Below, piece after piece: positions 6,835-14,473 of a stretch of 33,803 bases of DNA. Each line of letters opens with the position of its first letter. Within the stretch, counting starts at the first letter, position 1. Origin of the DNA: Solirubrobacterales bacterium (GTDB lineage: Bacteria > Actinomycetota > Thermoleophilia > Solirubrobacterales > 70-9); the NCBI GenBank assembly GCA_009691195.1, contig SHVA01000023.1, forward strand, positions 1 through 33,803. Direction: 5' to 3'. The position numbers were made by a program, and so were the translations under genes. The notes under the pieces were generated by a model. The model did not search any database. It was not told the origin of the DNA and saw nothing but the letters and a program-made list of their open reading frames with translations.

Positions 6835-8070
6835 ATGAGCGCCATGTTCAAGGCCCCGCGCGGGACCTTCGACGTCCTCCCGGCCGACCAGCCGCTTCGC
6901 ACCCGCATCATCGGCGGGGCGCTGCACATGCTCGCGGCGGCGGGCTATGGGCGGATCGACACCCCCGCCTTCGAGGACACCGATCTCTTCGCCCGCGGCG
7001 TCGGCCAGGCGACCGACATCGTCCGCAAGCAGATGTTCAGCTTCACCGACCAGGGCGACCGCAACCTGACCCTGCGGCCCGAGGGCACGGCTCCGATCTG
7101 CCGCGCCTATCTCGAGCATGGGATGCAGACCCTGGCGCAGCCGGTCAAGCTCTCCTACTCGGGACCGTACTTCCGCCACGAGCGCCCCCAAGCCGGCCGC
7201 TACCGCCAGTTCTTTCAGGTGGGCGCCGAGGCGATCGGCTCTGAGGACCCGCTCGTGGACGCCGAGCTGATCGTGCTCCTTCATGACCTCCTGGCCGAGC
7301 TCGGAGTCGAGGGTGTGCGGCTGCGACTGGGCAGCCTCGGCTCGCAGGCCTCCCGGGAGGCCTACACCGAGACTCTGCGCGAGTTCCTGCACGCCCATGA
7401 AGGCGACCTCGCCACCCAGGTGCGTGAGCGGATCGACGCCAACCCAATGCGAGCCTTTGATGCCGACGATGAGGGAACCCGCAAGGTCATGGCCCAGGCG
7501 CCGACCATGCTCGAGAACCTCGACGCCGAGGACGCCGAGCACTTCGAGCGGGTCCGGGCGCTCCTCGACCAGAACGGCGTCGCCTACGAGCTCGACGGTG
7601 GGCTGGTCAGGGGCCTGGACTACTACACGCGAACCGTCTTCGAGTTCACCTGCGACCGGCTCGGCGCCCAGTCGGGCCTCGGCGGCGGCGGCCGCTACGA
7701 CGGGCTGATCGAGCAGCTCGGCGGGCCCCCGACGCCGGCCGCGGGCTGGGCGGCAGGGGTGGAGCGGATCGCGCTGGCGCTGGGGGAGACCGAGCCTCCG
7801 CCCCGGGGAGCCGTCTTCGTCGTCGCCGACGAGGGCTCGCGCCAGCGTGCGCTGGCGCTCGTGACCGAGCTGCGACGAGGCGGCCTTTCGGCCGACCTCG
7901 ACCTGGGCGGGCGCGCCTTCAAAGGCCAGATGAAGCAGGCCGACCGCTCCGAGGCGCGCCATGCGCTGATCCTCGAGCAGGGCTCTCCCGCCAGGCTTCG
8001 GGACATGGACACGGGCGAGCAGCGCGAGGTCGACCCGGCGAAGCTGGCCGCAGAGCTGGCCGGCGATTGA
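6835..8070 (+). CDS. hisS: Histidyl-tRNA synthetase
   Basis: The 411-residue class II synthetase charges tRNA-His. Visible landmarks are the N-terminal FKAPRGTFDVLP, LRPEGTAPICRAYLEH at about 80-95, motif 2 FRHERPQAGRYRQFFQ at 113-128, the histidine-specific LVRGLDYYTRTVFEF (HisA region) around 257-271, motif 3 in GGGGRYDGLIEQLGG, and a C-terminal anticodon-binding domain. The ATG at 6835 fits the TAAGGT box; a second ATG three codons on is possible. It is followed by a degraded secreted-protein gene and then aspS. Confidence 0.97.
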   Translation: MSAMFKAPRGTFDVLPADQPLRTRIIGGALHMLAAAGYGRIDTPAFEDTDLFARGVGQATDIVRKQMFSFTDQGDRNLTLRPEGTAPICRAYLEHGMQTLAQPVKLSYSGPYFRHERPQAGRYRQFFQVGAEAIGSEDPLVDAELIVLLHDLLAELGVEGVRLRLGSLGSQASREAYTETLREFLHAHEGDLATQVRERIDANPMRAFDADDEGTRKVMAQAPTMLENLDAEDAEHFERVRALLDQNGVAYELDGGLVRGLDYYTRTVFEFTCDRLGAQSGLGGGGRYDGLIEQLGGPPTPAAGWAAGVERIALALGETEPPPRGAVFVVADEGSRQRALALVTELRRGGLSADLDLGGRAFKGQMKQADRSEARHALILEQGSPARLRDMDTGEQREVDPAKLAAELAGD

Positions 8071-8126
8071 AGCTCCGCAACTTCCAGCCGGGGGATCGTG
8101 TTAATACTCACGTTCGGCTCAAAGAG

Positions 8127-8178
8127 CAACCGGCTCCAGCAACCGGCTCCAGCAACCGGCTCCAGCAACCGGCTCCAG
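8127..8178 (+). repeat. Four perfect tandem copies of a 13-bp unit
   Basis: The unit CAACCGGCTCCAG is repeated four times without a mismatch (8127-8139, 8140-8152, 8153-8165, 8166-8178), directly before the ribosome site of the CSLREA remnant. A possible -10 (TAATAC, 8102-8107) lies upstream, which would put the array in the 5' leader. Confidence 0.9.
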
Positions 8179-8187
8179 GGGAGGGGC

Positions 8188-8532
8188 ATGAGAGCTAGCA
8201 GCGGCAACGGGCGTCGTCGACTCGGCTGGGTCACGTCGCTGGTGGGCTTGGTGGCCGTGCTGGCGGTCGCGCAGACGGCCCAGGGCGCGACGATCACCCC
8301 CAACACGACCGCTGACCAGTTCAACGCCGGCGGCGATTGCTCGCTTCGCGAGGCGATCGAGTCCACGAACTCCGACGCGGACGCTCGTGGCTGCGTCGGC
8401 GACGGTCCCTATGGAGCTGACGATCACGTCTATCTCAATCCCGGCGTCTATGGGCTGACTCAGGTCGGAATCGAGACCGGAAACGCCGCCAACGAGGGAG
8501 GCGGCGGCGTAGACGTTCGACGGAGCTGCTAG
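8188..8532 (+). pseudogene. Truncated secreted CSLREA-domain (beta-helix-type) protein
   Basis: The 114-residue product has a signal peptide (basic MRASSGNGRRR, hydrophobic 14-29, likely cleavage near AQG-A34) and the start of a CSLREA domain: ATITPNTTADQFNAGGDCSL, then REAIESTN (CSLREAI at 51-57), and VYLNPGVYGL. Family members normally continue for hundreds of residues as extracellular parallel beta-helices; this one ends after GGGVDVRRSC, 19 bases before aspS, so the 3' part appears deleted. The start at 8188 is chosen for the GGGGAGGGG ribosome site just upstream. A GTG start at 8098 would read through the tandem repeats and is less likely. It could still be expressed as a short secreted peptide. 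Confidence 0.6.
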
Positions 8533-8551
8533 CTGAGAGACTTCCGTCACA

Positions 8552-10360
8552 ATGAGCGACGGAGCCCCGAGCTTTCCCGCCCTGCGGGGAAACGACTACC
8601 GCGATACCTGGTGTGGCCAGGCGCTGCCGGGCAGGGTGGGATCGGAGGTCCGGCTCGCGGGCTGGGTCCATCGCCGACGCGACCACGGCGGGCTGATCTT
8701 CATCGACCTCAGGGACCGCACCGGCCTGGTCCAGCTCGTCTTCCATCCCGACGAGGCGGGGGAGGCGTTCCAGCTCGGCCACAAGCTGCGCGCCGAGGAC
8801 GTGATCAGCGTCGCCGGCGTCGTCGTCGAGCGTGACCCCGCCATGGTCAACCCCGAGATGGCCACCGGCGCGGTCGAGGTGAAGGTCGGCGAGGCGACGC
8901 TGATCTCGGACGCCGATACCCCTCCCTTCGAGGTCGAGAGCTTCTCGGGGGAGGTGAGCGAGGAGACGCGGCTGCGCCACCGCTACCTCGATCTTCGCCG
9001 CGAGCCGATGCGGGAGGCGATGGAGCTTCGCCACCGCGTCGCCCAGTCGATGCGCTCCTTCCTCTCGGGGGAGGGCTTCCTCGAGATCGAGACGCCCGTG
9101 CTCACCCGCTCCACGCCCGAGGGCGCCCGCGACTTCCTCGTTCCCAGCAGGCTCCAGCGCGGCTCGTTCTACGCGCTGCCGCAGTCGCCCCAGCTGTTCA
9201 AGCAGCTGCTGATGATCGGCGGCTTCGAGCGCTACTTCCAGATCGCCCGCTGCTTTCGCGACGAGGACCTGCGCGCCGACCGCCAGCCGGATTTCACCCA
9301 GCTCGATATCGAGATGTCCTTCGTTGACGTCGAGGACGTGCTTGACGTCAACGAGCGCCTGCTCGCCGCGGTCCTCGGGGCCTGCGGAGTCGAGGTCTCA
9401 CTGCCGCTCCCGCGGCTGCCCTACGACGTCGCGATCGCGCGCTACGGCACCGACAAGCCCGACCTGCGCTTCGGGCTCGAGATCGTCGATCTGACCGAGG
9501 CCTTTCGCGAGAGCGAGTTCAACGCCTTCCGCGCCACGATCGCCGACGGCGGCGTCGTCCGCGCCCTCAACGCCGGCGCGCGTGAGATGTCGCGCTCCGA
9601 TCTCGACGGTTTGGTCACCGACGCCCAGGAGCTCGGCGCCAAGGGCCTGGTCTGGGCGGTCGTGGAGCCCGAGGGCTGGCGCTCGCCGGTGGCCAAGTTC
9701 CTCTCCGCCGAGGAGATATCGGCCGCTGCTGCGGCGCTCGAGGGCAGCGAGGGCGATGTGCTGCTGCTGGTCGCCGACGAGCCGCCGGTCGCGGCGGGCG
9801 TCCTCGGAGCGCTTCGGCAGCGGCTCGGAGAGCGCTACGGCCTGATCAAGGAGGGCGCGCAGTCGCTGACCTGGATCGTCGACTGGCCGCTGGTCGGCTG
9901 GAACGAGGGCGAGGGGCGCTGGGACCCCTACAACCACCCGTTCACCTCGCCCGACGGCGACTTCGACCCCGCTCAGCCCGGCGCGGCGCGAGCCAAGGCC
10001 TATGACGTCGTCTGGAACGGATGGGAGATTGGGGGCGGCTCGATCCGCATCAGTGACCCCAAGCTCCAGAGCGAGGTGTTCAAGGCGATCGGAATGGATC
10101 AGACGGAGGCCGAGGAGCGCTTCGGCTTCCTGCTCGAGGCGCTCCGCTACGGAGCGCCGCCGCATGGCGGCATCGCGTACGGTCTTGATCGCATAGTCGC
10201 TCTGCTGCACGGTTCAAGCTCCATTCGCGAGGTGATCGCGTTTCCCAAGACAGCCTCAGGCGGCGACCCGCTGACGGGGGCCCCAGCGCCCGTGGATGAG
10301 CGGCAGCTTCGCGAGCTCGGAGTCACCGCGCTGGGGGCGCGGAAGGGAGACGGAGGCTGA
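8552..10360 (+). CDS. aspS: Aspartyl-tRNA synthetase, probably non-discriminating
   Basis: The 602-residue class IIb synthetase has the bacterial layout: OB-fold anticodon domain (1-~115), catalytic core with RHRYLDLRR, FLEIETPVLTRSTPEGARDF, motif 2 around FQIARCFRDEDLRADRQPDF, the GAD insertion (about 300-420), and motif 3 GGIAYGLDRIVALLHG. H45 in RRRDHGGLIF is at the position where discriminating enzymes such as that of E. coli have Leu; His is typical of non-discriminating AspRS that also charges tRNA-Asn, with GatCAB completing Asn-tRNA. The stop overlaps the next start as TGATG, implying coupled translation. Confidence 0.97.
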   Translation: MSDGAPSFPALRGNDYRDTWCGQALPGRVGSEVRLAGWVHRRRDHGGLIFIDLRDRTGLVQLVFHPDEAGEAFQLGHKLRAEDVISVAGVVVERDPAMVNPEMATGAVEVKVGEATLISDADTPPFEVESFSGEVSEETRLRHRYLDLRREPMREAMELRHRVAQSMRSFLSGEGFLEIETPVLTRSTPEGARDFLVPSRLQRGSFYALPQSPQLFKQLLMIGGFERYFQIARCFRDEDLRADRQPDFTQLDIEMSFVDVEDVLDVNERLLAAVLGACGVEVSLPLPRLPYDVAIARYGTDKPDLRFGLEIVDLTEAFRESEFNAFRATIADGGVVRALNAGAREMSRSDLDGLVTDAQELGAKGLVWAVVEPEGWRSPVAKFLSAEEISAAAAALEGSEGDVLLLVADEPPVAAGVLGALRQRLGERYGLIKEGAQSLTWIVDWPLVGWNEGEGRWDPYNHPFTSPDGDFDPAQPGAARAKAYDVVWNGWEIGGGSIRISDPKLQSEVFKAIGMDQTEAEERFGFLLEALRYGAPPHGGIAYGLDRIVALLHGSSSIREVIAFPKTASGGDPLTGAPAPVDERQLRELGVTALGARKGDGG

Positions 10361-11727
10361 TGTCGCCACGAATGCCGCGCTTGCCGGGACGGGGCCGCGA
10401 GAGCGAGCCTGAGAGCGCAGGGGAGGGCGGAGGCGAGGGCAGCGCTCCCGAGCCGGGCTCCGAGGAGCGCAGGGCGCGCGCGGCCGAGCGGGCCCAGCGG
10501 CGCCAGAGCCAGGAGCGCTACACGACCGCGGAATGGGACAGCCTCGCGACCTCCGAGAAGGAGCTCGAGCCCGAGGACGACTGGCTGCGGCCGCCCAGCC
10601 GCGAGGCGCCGCGCAGGCGCCCCCGCCACCGCGACCTGCCGGCCCGGGTGAGGCGCCGCCAGGACATTGCCCTGATCGTGATCGCGCTGCTGTTGATCGG
10701 CGGCGTCTACCTCCTCTTCGTCCGCGGCGGGGGCGACGATGGAAACCAGGTCAATCTCAAGCGCCTCGCGGGCCAGACGGTGATCGCCAAGATGGGCAAG
10801 TCCGGGCCCGACCAGGCGCTACTCCAGCGTGCCAAGAAGGGCCAGATCGGAGGCGTGATCGCCCTCGCCAGGAGCGGCAAGGCCCTGGTCAAGCAGGCGG
10901 CCGATATGCAGAAGGCGGCGGCCGGCGGGGACAACCCGCCGCTGCTGATCATGGTCGACCAAGAGGGGGGAATCGTCAAGCGGCTCGCCGACGGCCCGCC
11001 CGACACCTCGCCGGCCAACCTCGGCGTCCAGGGCGCCGACGCGGCAAGGTCCGAGGGGGAGGCGACGGGTCAGTTCCTTGCCAAATCGGGCGCCAATGTG
11101 GATCTGGCGCCCGTTCTGGACCTCTCGGACCCCGATTCGCCGAGGACGATCCGGGCGCGCACCTTCGGCTCGGACCCGGCGACGGTCAGCGAGGTCGGCA
11201 CCGCCTTCATCGACGGCCTCGACTCCGGCGGCGCCGATGCCACGGCCAAGCACTTCCCGGGGCTCGGTCTCGCCGGCCAGAACACCGACTTCGCCTCGGT
11301 CACCGTGGACGCCTCGCTGCAGCAGCTGCAGCCGGGCCTCGAGCCCTTCCAGGCCGCGATCCAGGCGGGAGTGCCGCTGGTGATGATGTCCACCGCGATC
11401 TACCCGGCCCTGGGCTCAAACGAGCCGGCCGCACTCGCCGAGCCCGTTGTCACCGGCGAGCTGCGGGACAAGCTCGGCTTCGGCGGCGTAGTGGTCACCG
11501 ACGACCTCGAGGGCCCCGCGGTCACATCGACCACCAGCAGCGACCGGGCGGCCGTCAGGGCGCTTGAGGCGGGCTGCGACCTGGTCCTCTTCGCCGGCAG
11601 CGTCCGGGGCTCCGAGCGCGCCCTCGGCAGGATCGTGTCGGCGAGCAAGAAGGGTCGGCTCGACCGCTCGCTACTCGAGTCCGCCTATGACCGCATCACC
11701 TCGCTGAAGAGCTCGCTCAGCGGCTGA
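10360..11727 (+). CDS. Membrane-anchored glycoside hydrolase family 3 protein (NagZ-like)
   Basis: The 455-residue protein has a charged, disordered cytoplasmic N-terminus (1-100), one membrane segment at about 103-121 and an extracellular GH3 N-terminal-type barrel. Family landmarks are LIMVDQEGGIVKRLADG (196-212), APVLDLSDPDSPRTIRARTF and KHFPGLGLAGQNTDFASVTV (297-316). The nucleophile is in VVVTDDLEGPAV (D381 or D382). NagZ enzymes release beta-N-acetylglucosamine during cell-wall recycling. The usual FPGHGDT-x-x-DSH segment is altered, so the His of the acid/base dyad seems absent, a variant also common in actinobacterial relatives. It overlaps aspS by one base. Exact substrate is uncertain. 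Confidence 0.85.
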   Translation: MSPRMPRLPGRGRESEPESAGEGGGEGSAPEPGSEERRARAAERAQRRQSQERYTTAEWDSLATSEKELEPEDDWLRPPSREAPRRRPRHRDLPARVRRRQDIALIVIALLLIGGVYLLFVRGGGDDGNQVNLKRLAGQTVIAKMGKSGPDQALLQRAKKGQIGGVIALARSGKALVKQAADMQKAAAGGDNPPLLIMVDQEGGIVKRLADGPPDTSPANLGVQGADAARSEGEATGQFLAKSGANVDLAPVLDLSDPDSPRTIRARTFGSDPATVSEVGTAFIDGLDSGGADATAKHFPGLGLAGQNTDFASVTVDASLQQLQPGLEPFQAAIQAGVPLVMMSTAIYPALGSNEPAALAEPVVTGELRDKLGFGGVVVTDDLEGPAVTSTTSSDRAAVRALEAGCDLVLFAGSVRGSERALGRIVSASKKGRLDRSLLESAYDRITSLKSSLSG

Positions 11728-11796
11728 GGTCTTTCCGGGGCCGCCACTAGGGTGCCGCCGAGTCGTTTTCCCCTGGCACGCAACGCAAGGAGAGAG

Positions 11797-12786
11797 ATGA
11801 GCGAGCTTCTGACGCCCGACGACACGCGCGATGGCCTGCGCAAGCTCGGCGGGCTCCTACTCGGTCTTGGATTCCTGATGTGGCTGTTGCGTGTCGGCTC
11901 GGTCGCCGGCGACCTCGGCAAGTTCCTCACCTTCATCCTGTTCCTGATCCCCACGGTCGTGCTGTACGGCGGGGGCGTGTTCACCAGGGATGAGACCGGC
12001 GGCCTGCGCTCCTGGCAGCCCGTCTACGCCATCTTCGGGCTGCTGCTGATCCCGGGCATGCTGCTCGCTCTGGTCAACCTGCTCGGCGGCGACACCGGTG
12101 CATCGCTGAACACCTTCTGGGTCTTCGGGGTGACGGCCGCGGCAGGCGCCTACGCCACGATCAGGGCGGGCATCCGCGCCGGACTGCTGCTCGGCTCGAT
12201 CGCACTGATCATCTCCTGGTCGGGGCTCTGGGACAAGATCCTCTCGGATGGCCTCGGCGCCCACATCGGCGTCTACCGGGGCCTGCTGGGCATCCTCGCG
12301 ATCATCCTCCTGGTCGCAGCGCTGCACGTCTGGAGGACGAACCCCGGTCCCGACGAGGAGGGCGACGACGGCACCTGGAAGGCGTCGGAGCTGCTGACCG
12401 GCGCGGGGATCGCCGCCGTGCTCGGATGCTCGCTCGGGATCACCGCGGCCGCCAGCCTGAACCCGTTCTCGACGCCTGACTTCCAGGTGATCAACACCAA
12501 CTGGTTCTGGGACACGCTGCTGTTGGCGATCTCGCTGGGGCTGGTCGGCCTCGGATCGCTGATCGGCCGACGCGGGCCCATCTACATCGGCGCCATCGGC
12601 CTGGCGCTGTTCCTGCTGATCGCCGGGCTCGACCTCGACGGCGATCCGCCCGACCCCGGCAACTTCGGGATCTGGCCGATCATCCTGCTGGTCCTCGGTG
12701 CCGTCGGCATCGGCGTCAGCTTCCTCCAGCAGGCGAGCCTCGGCGACAAGCCGAGGAAGAAGCTCGAGGCGATGCGGAAGATGTAG
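11797..12786 (+). CDS. Polytopic membrane protein, unknown function
   Basis: The 329-residue product is not assigned to a known family. About nine to ten hydrophobic helices are visible (around 17-35, 43-62, 75-97, 107-122, 127-143, 160-178, 201-219, 237-255, 262-278, 290-310), with one hydrophilic acidic loop at 180-195 (NPGPDEEGDDG) and a basic C-terminus. The ATG at 11797 has a clear AAGGAGAG ribosome site; an upstream GTG at 11752 is weaker. A TAGGGT box at 11748-11753 would give a short leader of about 37 bases. It may be a transporter or an uncharacterised integral membrane factor. Confidence 0.8.
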   Translation: MSELLTPDDTRDGLRKLGGLLLGLGFLMWLLRVGSVAGDLGKFLTFILFLIPTVVLYGGGVFTRDETGGLRSWQPVYAIFGLLLIPGMLLALVNLLGGDTGASLNTFWVFGVTAAAGAYATIRAGIRAGLLLGSIALIISWSGLWDKILSDGLGAHIGVYRGLLGILAIILLVAALHVWRTNPGPDEEGDDGTWKASELLTGAGIAAVLGCSLGITAAASLNPFSTPDFQVINTNWFWDTLLLAISLGLVGLGSLIGRRGPIYIGAIGLALFLLIAGLDLDGDPPDPGNFGIWPIILLVLGAVGIGVSFLQQASLGDKPRKKLEAMRKM

Positions 12787-12992
12787 TCAAGGCCCGGGCG
12801 GGCTCGTCGCGGGCGCTTGCTAGCGTCTGCGGCGGGCCCTAGCCCGTTCGTTAGCAGCCTCAAAGGTTGACCCAACACATTTGGCTTGGAGGTCGCTTTC
12901 CGGGTATTCCCTCCGTGGGGTATTCGGTAGACCTCCGCCCTGTCTATGACGGGTTACAAAGCCGGGGTTGTACCGGCGGGCCGGAGCCCACC
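12787..12992. other. Structured intergenic region before mnmA
   Basis: No gene is seen. An inverted repeat GGAGGTC/GACCTCC (12888-12894 and 12930-12936) encloses two copies of GGGTATTC (12902-12909 and 12918-12925), and a GCCGG/CCGGC hairpin lies at 12961-12977. A TTGACC hexamer occurs at 12867-12872. If mnmA is leaderless, this is upstream DNA rather than a leader; it could be a regulator site or a small RNA. No known riboswitch was recognised. Confidence 0.35.
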
Positions 12993-12998
12993 TAATCT
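12993..12998 (+). promoter_or_regulatory. TANNNT -10 box, probable leaderless start of mnmA
   Basis: TAATCT ends seven bases before the ATG at 13006, and no ribosome site precedes that ATG. Confidence 0.55.
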
Positions 12999-13005
12999 CT
13001 CCGGC

Positions 13006-14448
13006 ATGACCCAGGAAGCGATCGAGCACTATCTGGCCGACCGGTCGCGTCGGGCGCCCGAGCCGGCCGACGCGGTAAGCGGCGCTGCCGGCGGCGCTCC
13101 CTGCGGCGACCTCGTCCGGATATCGCTCCGCGCTGACGCGGGGTCGATCGCCGAGGCCTCGTGGGAGTCGGAGGGTTGTGCCGCCACGGCCGCCGCCGCC
13201 GCGGCCCTCGCCGAGCTGGTCGAGGGCGCCACCGTGCTCGATGCGGCGCGAGTCGGCCCGGCCGACGTTTCCGAGGCCCTCGGCGGGCTGGCGCCGACCC
13301 ACGCGCACGCCGCCGAGCTGACCGCCGACGCCCTCCATCGGGCGCTCTCGCGGCTGGCCTCCTCGCAGACGGTGCTGGCCGAGTCGGCGCCGGGGCGGGT
13401 GCTCGTCGCGCTCAGCGGCGGGGTGGACTCCGCCGCCGCCGCCCACATGCTGCGCGAGCGGCGCTCCGAGGTGGTGGCGGTGACGCTGAAGCTCTGGGCC
13501 GATGCTCGCACCGACGGCGAGAAGAGCTGCTGCTCGCCCGAGGCCGTCCTCCGCGCCCGCCGCCTCGCCCACGGCATGGGCCTGCCGCACCTGACGCTCG
13601 ATCTCCGCGAGCCCTTCAAGGCCGCGGTCGTGGACGAGTTCGTCGCCGGCTATGAGGCCGGCAGAACCCCCAACCCCTGCGTTCGCTGCAACGGCGAGCT
13701 CCGGATCGACGCGATGGTCGAGCTGGCCGACCGCCTCGGTGCCGAGGCGCTCGCGACCGGCCACTACGCGCGGATCGAGAACGACGGGACGGGGCCGCTG
13801 CTGGTTGCGCCGGCCGACGCGGCCAAGGACCAGACCTACATGCTGGCGGCACTGCGCCCCGCGACGCTCTCGCGCCTGCGCTTCCCGCTCGCGGAGCTGA
13901 CCAAGCCCGAGGTCAGGCGCCTGGCCTCCGCCGCCGGCCTCGAGGTCGCGGAGCGCCGCGACAGCCAGGACCTCTGCTTCCTCGCCGGGCGGGGAAAGCG
14001 CGAGTTCCTGCGCACCCACGGCAGCGTCCGGGACGCCGAGGGCGAGATCCGCGACGCGGGCGGCCGGCGCCTCGGGACCCACCACGGCTATCAGCACTTC
14101 ACGGTGGGCCAGCGCCGCGGCATCGGCGTCTCCTCGCCGCAGCCGCTCTACGTGCTCGCGACCGACGCCGAGCGCAACGTGGTCACCGTCGGCCCGCGCG
14201 AGCAGCTCGCCCGGACCTCGGTGGCGGTGCGCGACGCGGTCCTCCATCGGGGCGCGGTGGAGGTGGACGCGGTCAGGCTGCGCTACCACTCGGCGGCGCT
14301 GCCCGCCAGCGTCGCGGGATCGCCGTCCGCGGGGAGGCACCCATCGCTCGAGCTCGAGCTGGACCGCCCCGCCTACGCCGTGGCGCCGGGCCAGGCGGCG
14401 GTGCTCCTCTCCGGCGACGCCGTCGTCGGGCACGCGACAATCGTCTAG
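13006..14448 (+). CDS. mnmA: tRNA 2-thiouridylase MnmA fused to an IscU/NifU-like N-terminal domain
   Basis: MnmA adenylates and thiolates U34 of tRNA-Lys, -Glu and -Gln. Residues about 125-480 are a full MnmA: P-loop SGGVDS (137-142), NPCVRC (C225 and the catalytic-site C228), C324 in DSQDLCFLAGRGKREF, FTVGQRRG and a C-terminal beta barrel. The extra N-terminus (1-~115) matches the IscU/NifU scaffold: C33 in APCGD, C58 in EGCAAT, and P97-x3-H101 where IscU has the third cysteine next to this His; here that residue is A102. A CxxC-plus-C MnmA is the type linked to an iron-sulfur cluster, so the fused scaffold could deliver Fe-S or sulfur. The start at 13006 is chosen for the IscU-like start and TAATCT box; an ATG at 12946 would add 20 unlike residues. 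Confidence 0.93.
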   Translation: MTQEAIEHYLADRSRRAPEPADAVSGAAGGAPCGDLVRISLRADAGSIAEASWESEGCAATAAAAAALAELVEGATVLDAARVGPADVSEALGGLAPTHAHAAELTADALHRALSRLASSQTVLAESAPGRVLVALSGGVDSAAAAHMLRERRSEVVAVTLKLWADARTDGEKSCCSPEAVLRARRLAHGMGLPHLTLDLREPFKAAVVDEFVAGYEAGRTPNPCVRCNGELRIDAMVELADRLGAEALATGHYARIENDGTGPLLVAPADAAKDQTYMLAALRPATLSRLRFPLAELTKPEVRRLASAAGLEVAERRDSQDLCFLAGRGKREFLRTHGSVRDAEGEIRDAGGRRLGTHHGYQHFTVGQRRGIGVSSPQPLYVLATDAERNVVTVGPREQLARTSVAVRDAVLHRGAVEVDAVRLRYHSAALPASVAGSPSAGRHPSLELELDRPAYAVAPGQAAVLLSGDAVVGHATIV

Positions 14449-14461
14449 GGGAGCCGATTCC

Positions 14462-14467
14462 TAGACT
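14462..14467 (+). promoter_or_regulatory. TANNNT -10 box, probable leaderless start of alaS
   Basis: TAGACT ends six bases before the GTG at 14474; there is no Shine-Dalgarno sequence. Confidence 0.55.
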
Positions 14468-14473
14468 GGGCCC

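Noticed and set aside
8098-8187. GTG 8098 as start of the CSLREA gene
   Set aside because: It would put the tandem repeats in front of the signal peptide and lacks a ribosome site, while ATG 8188 has both a good site and a proper signal sequence.
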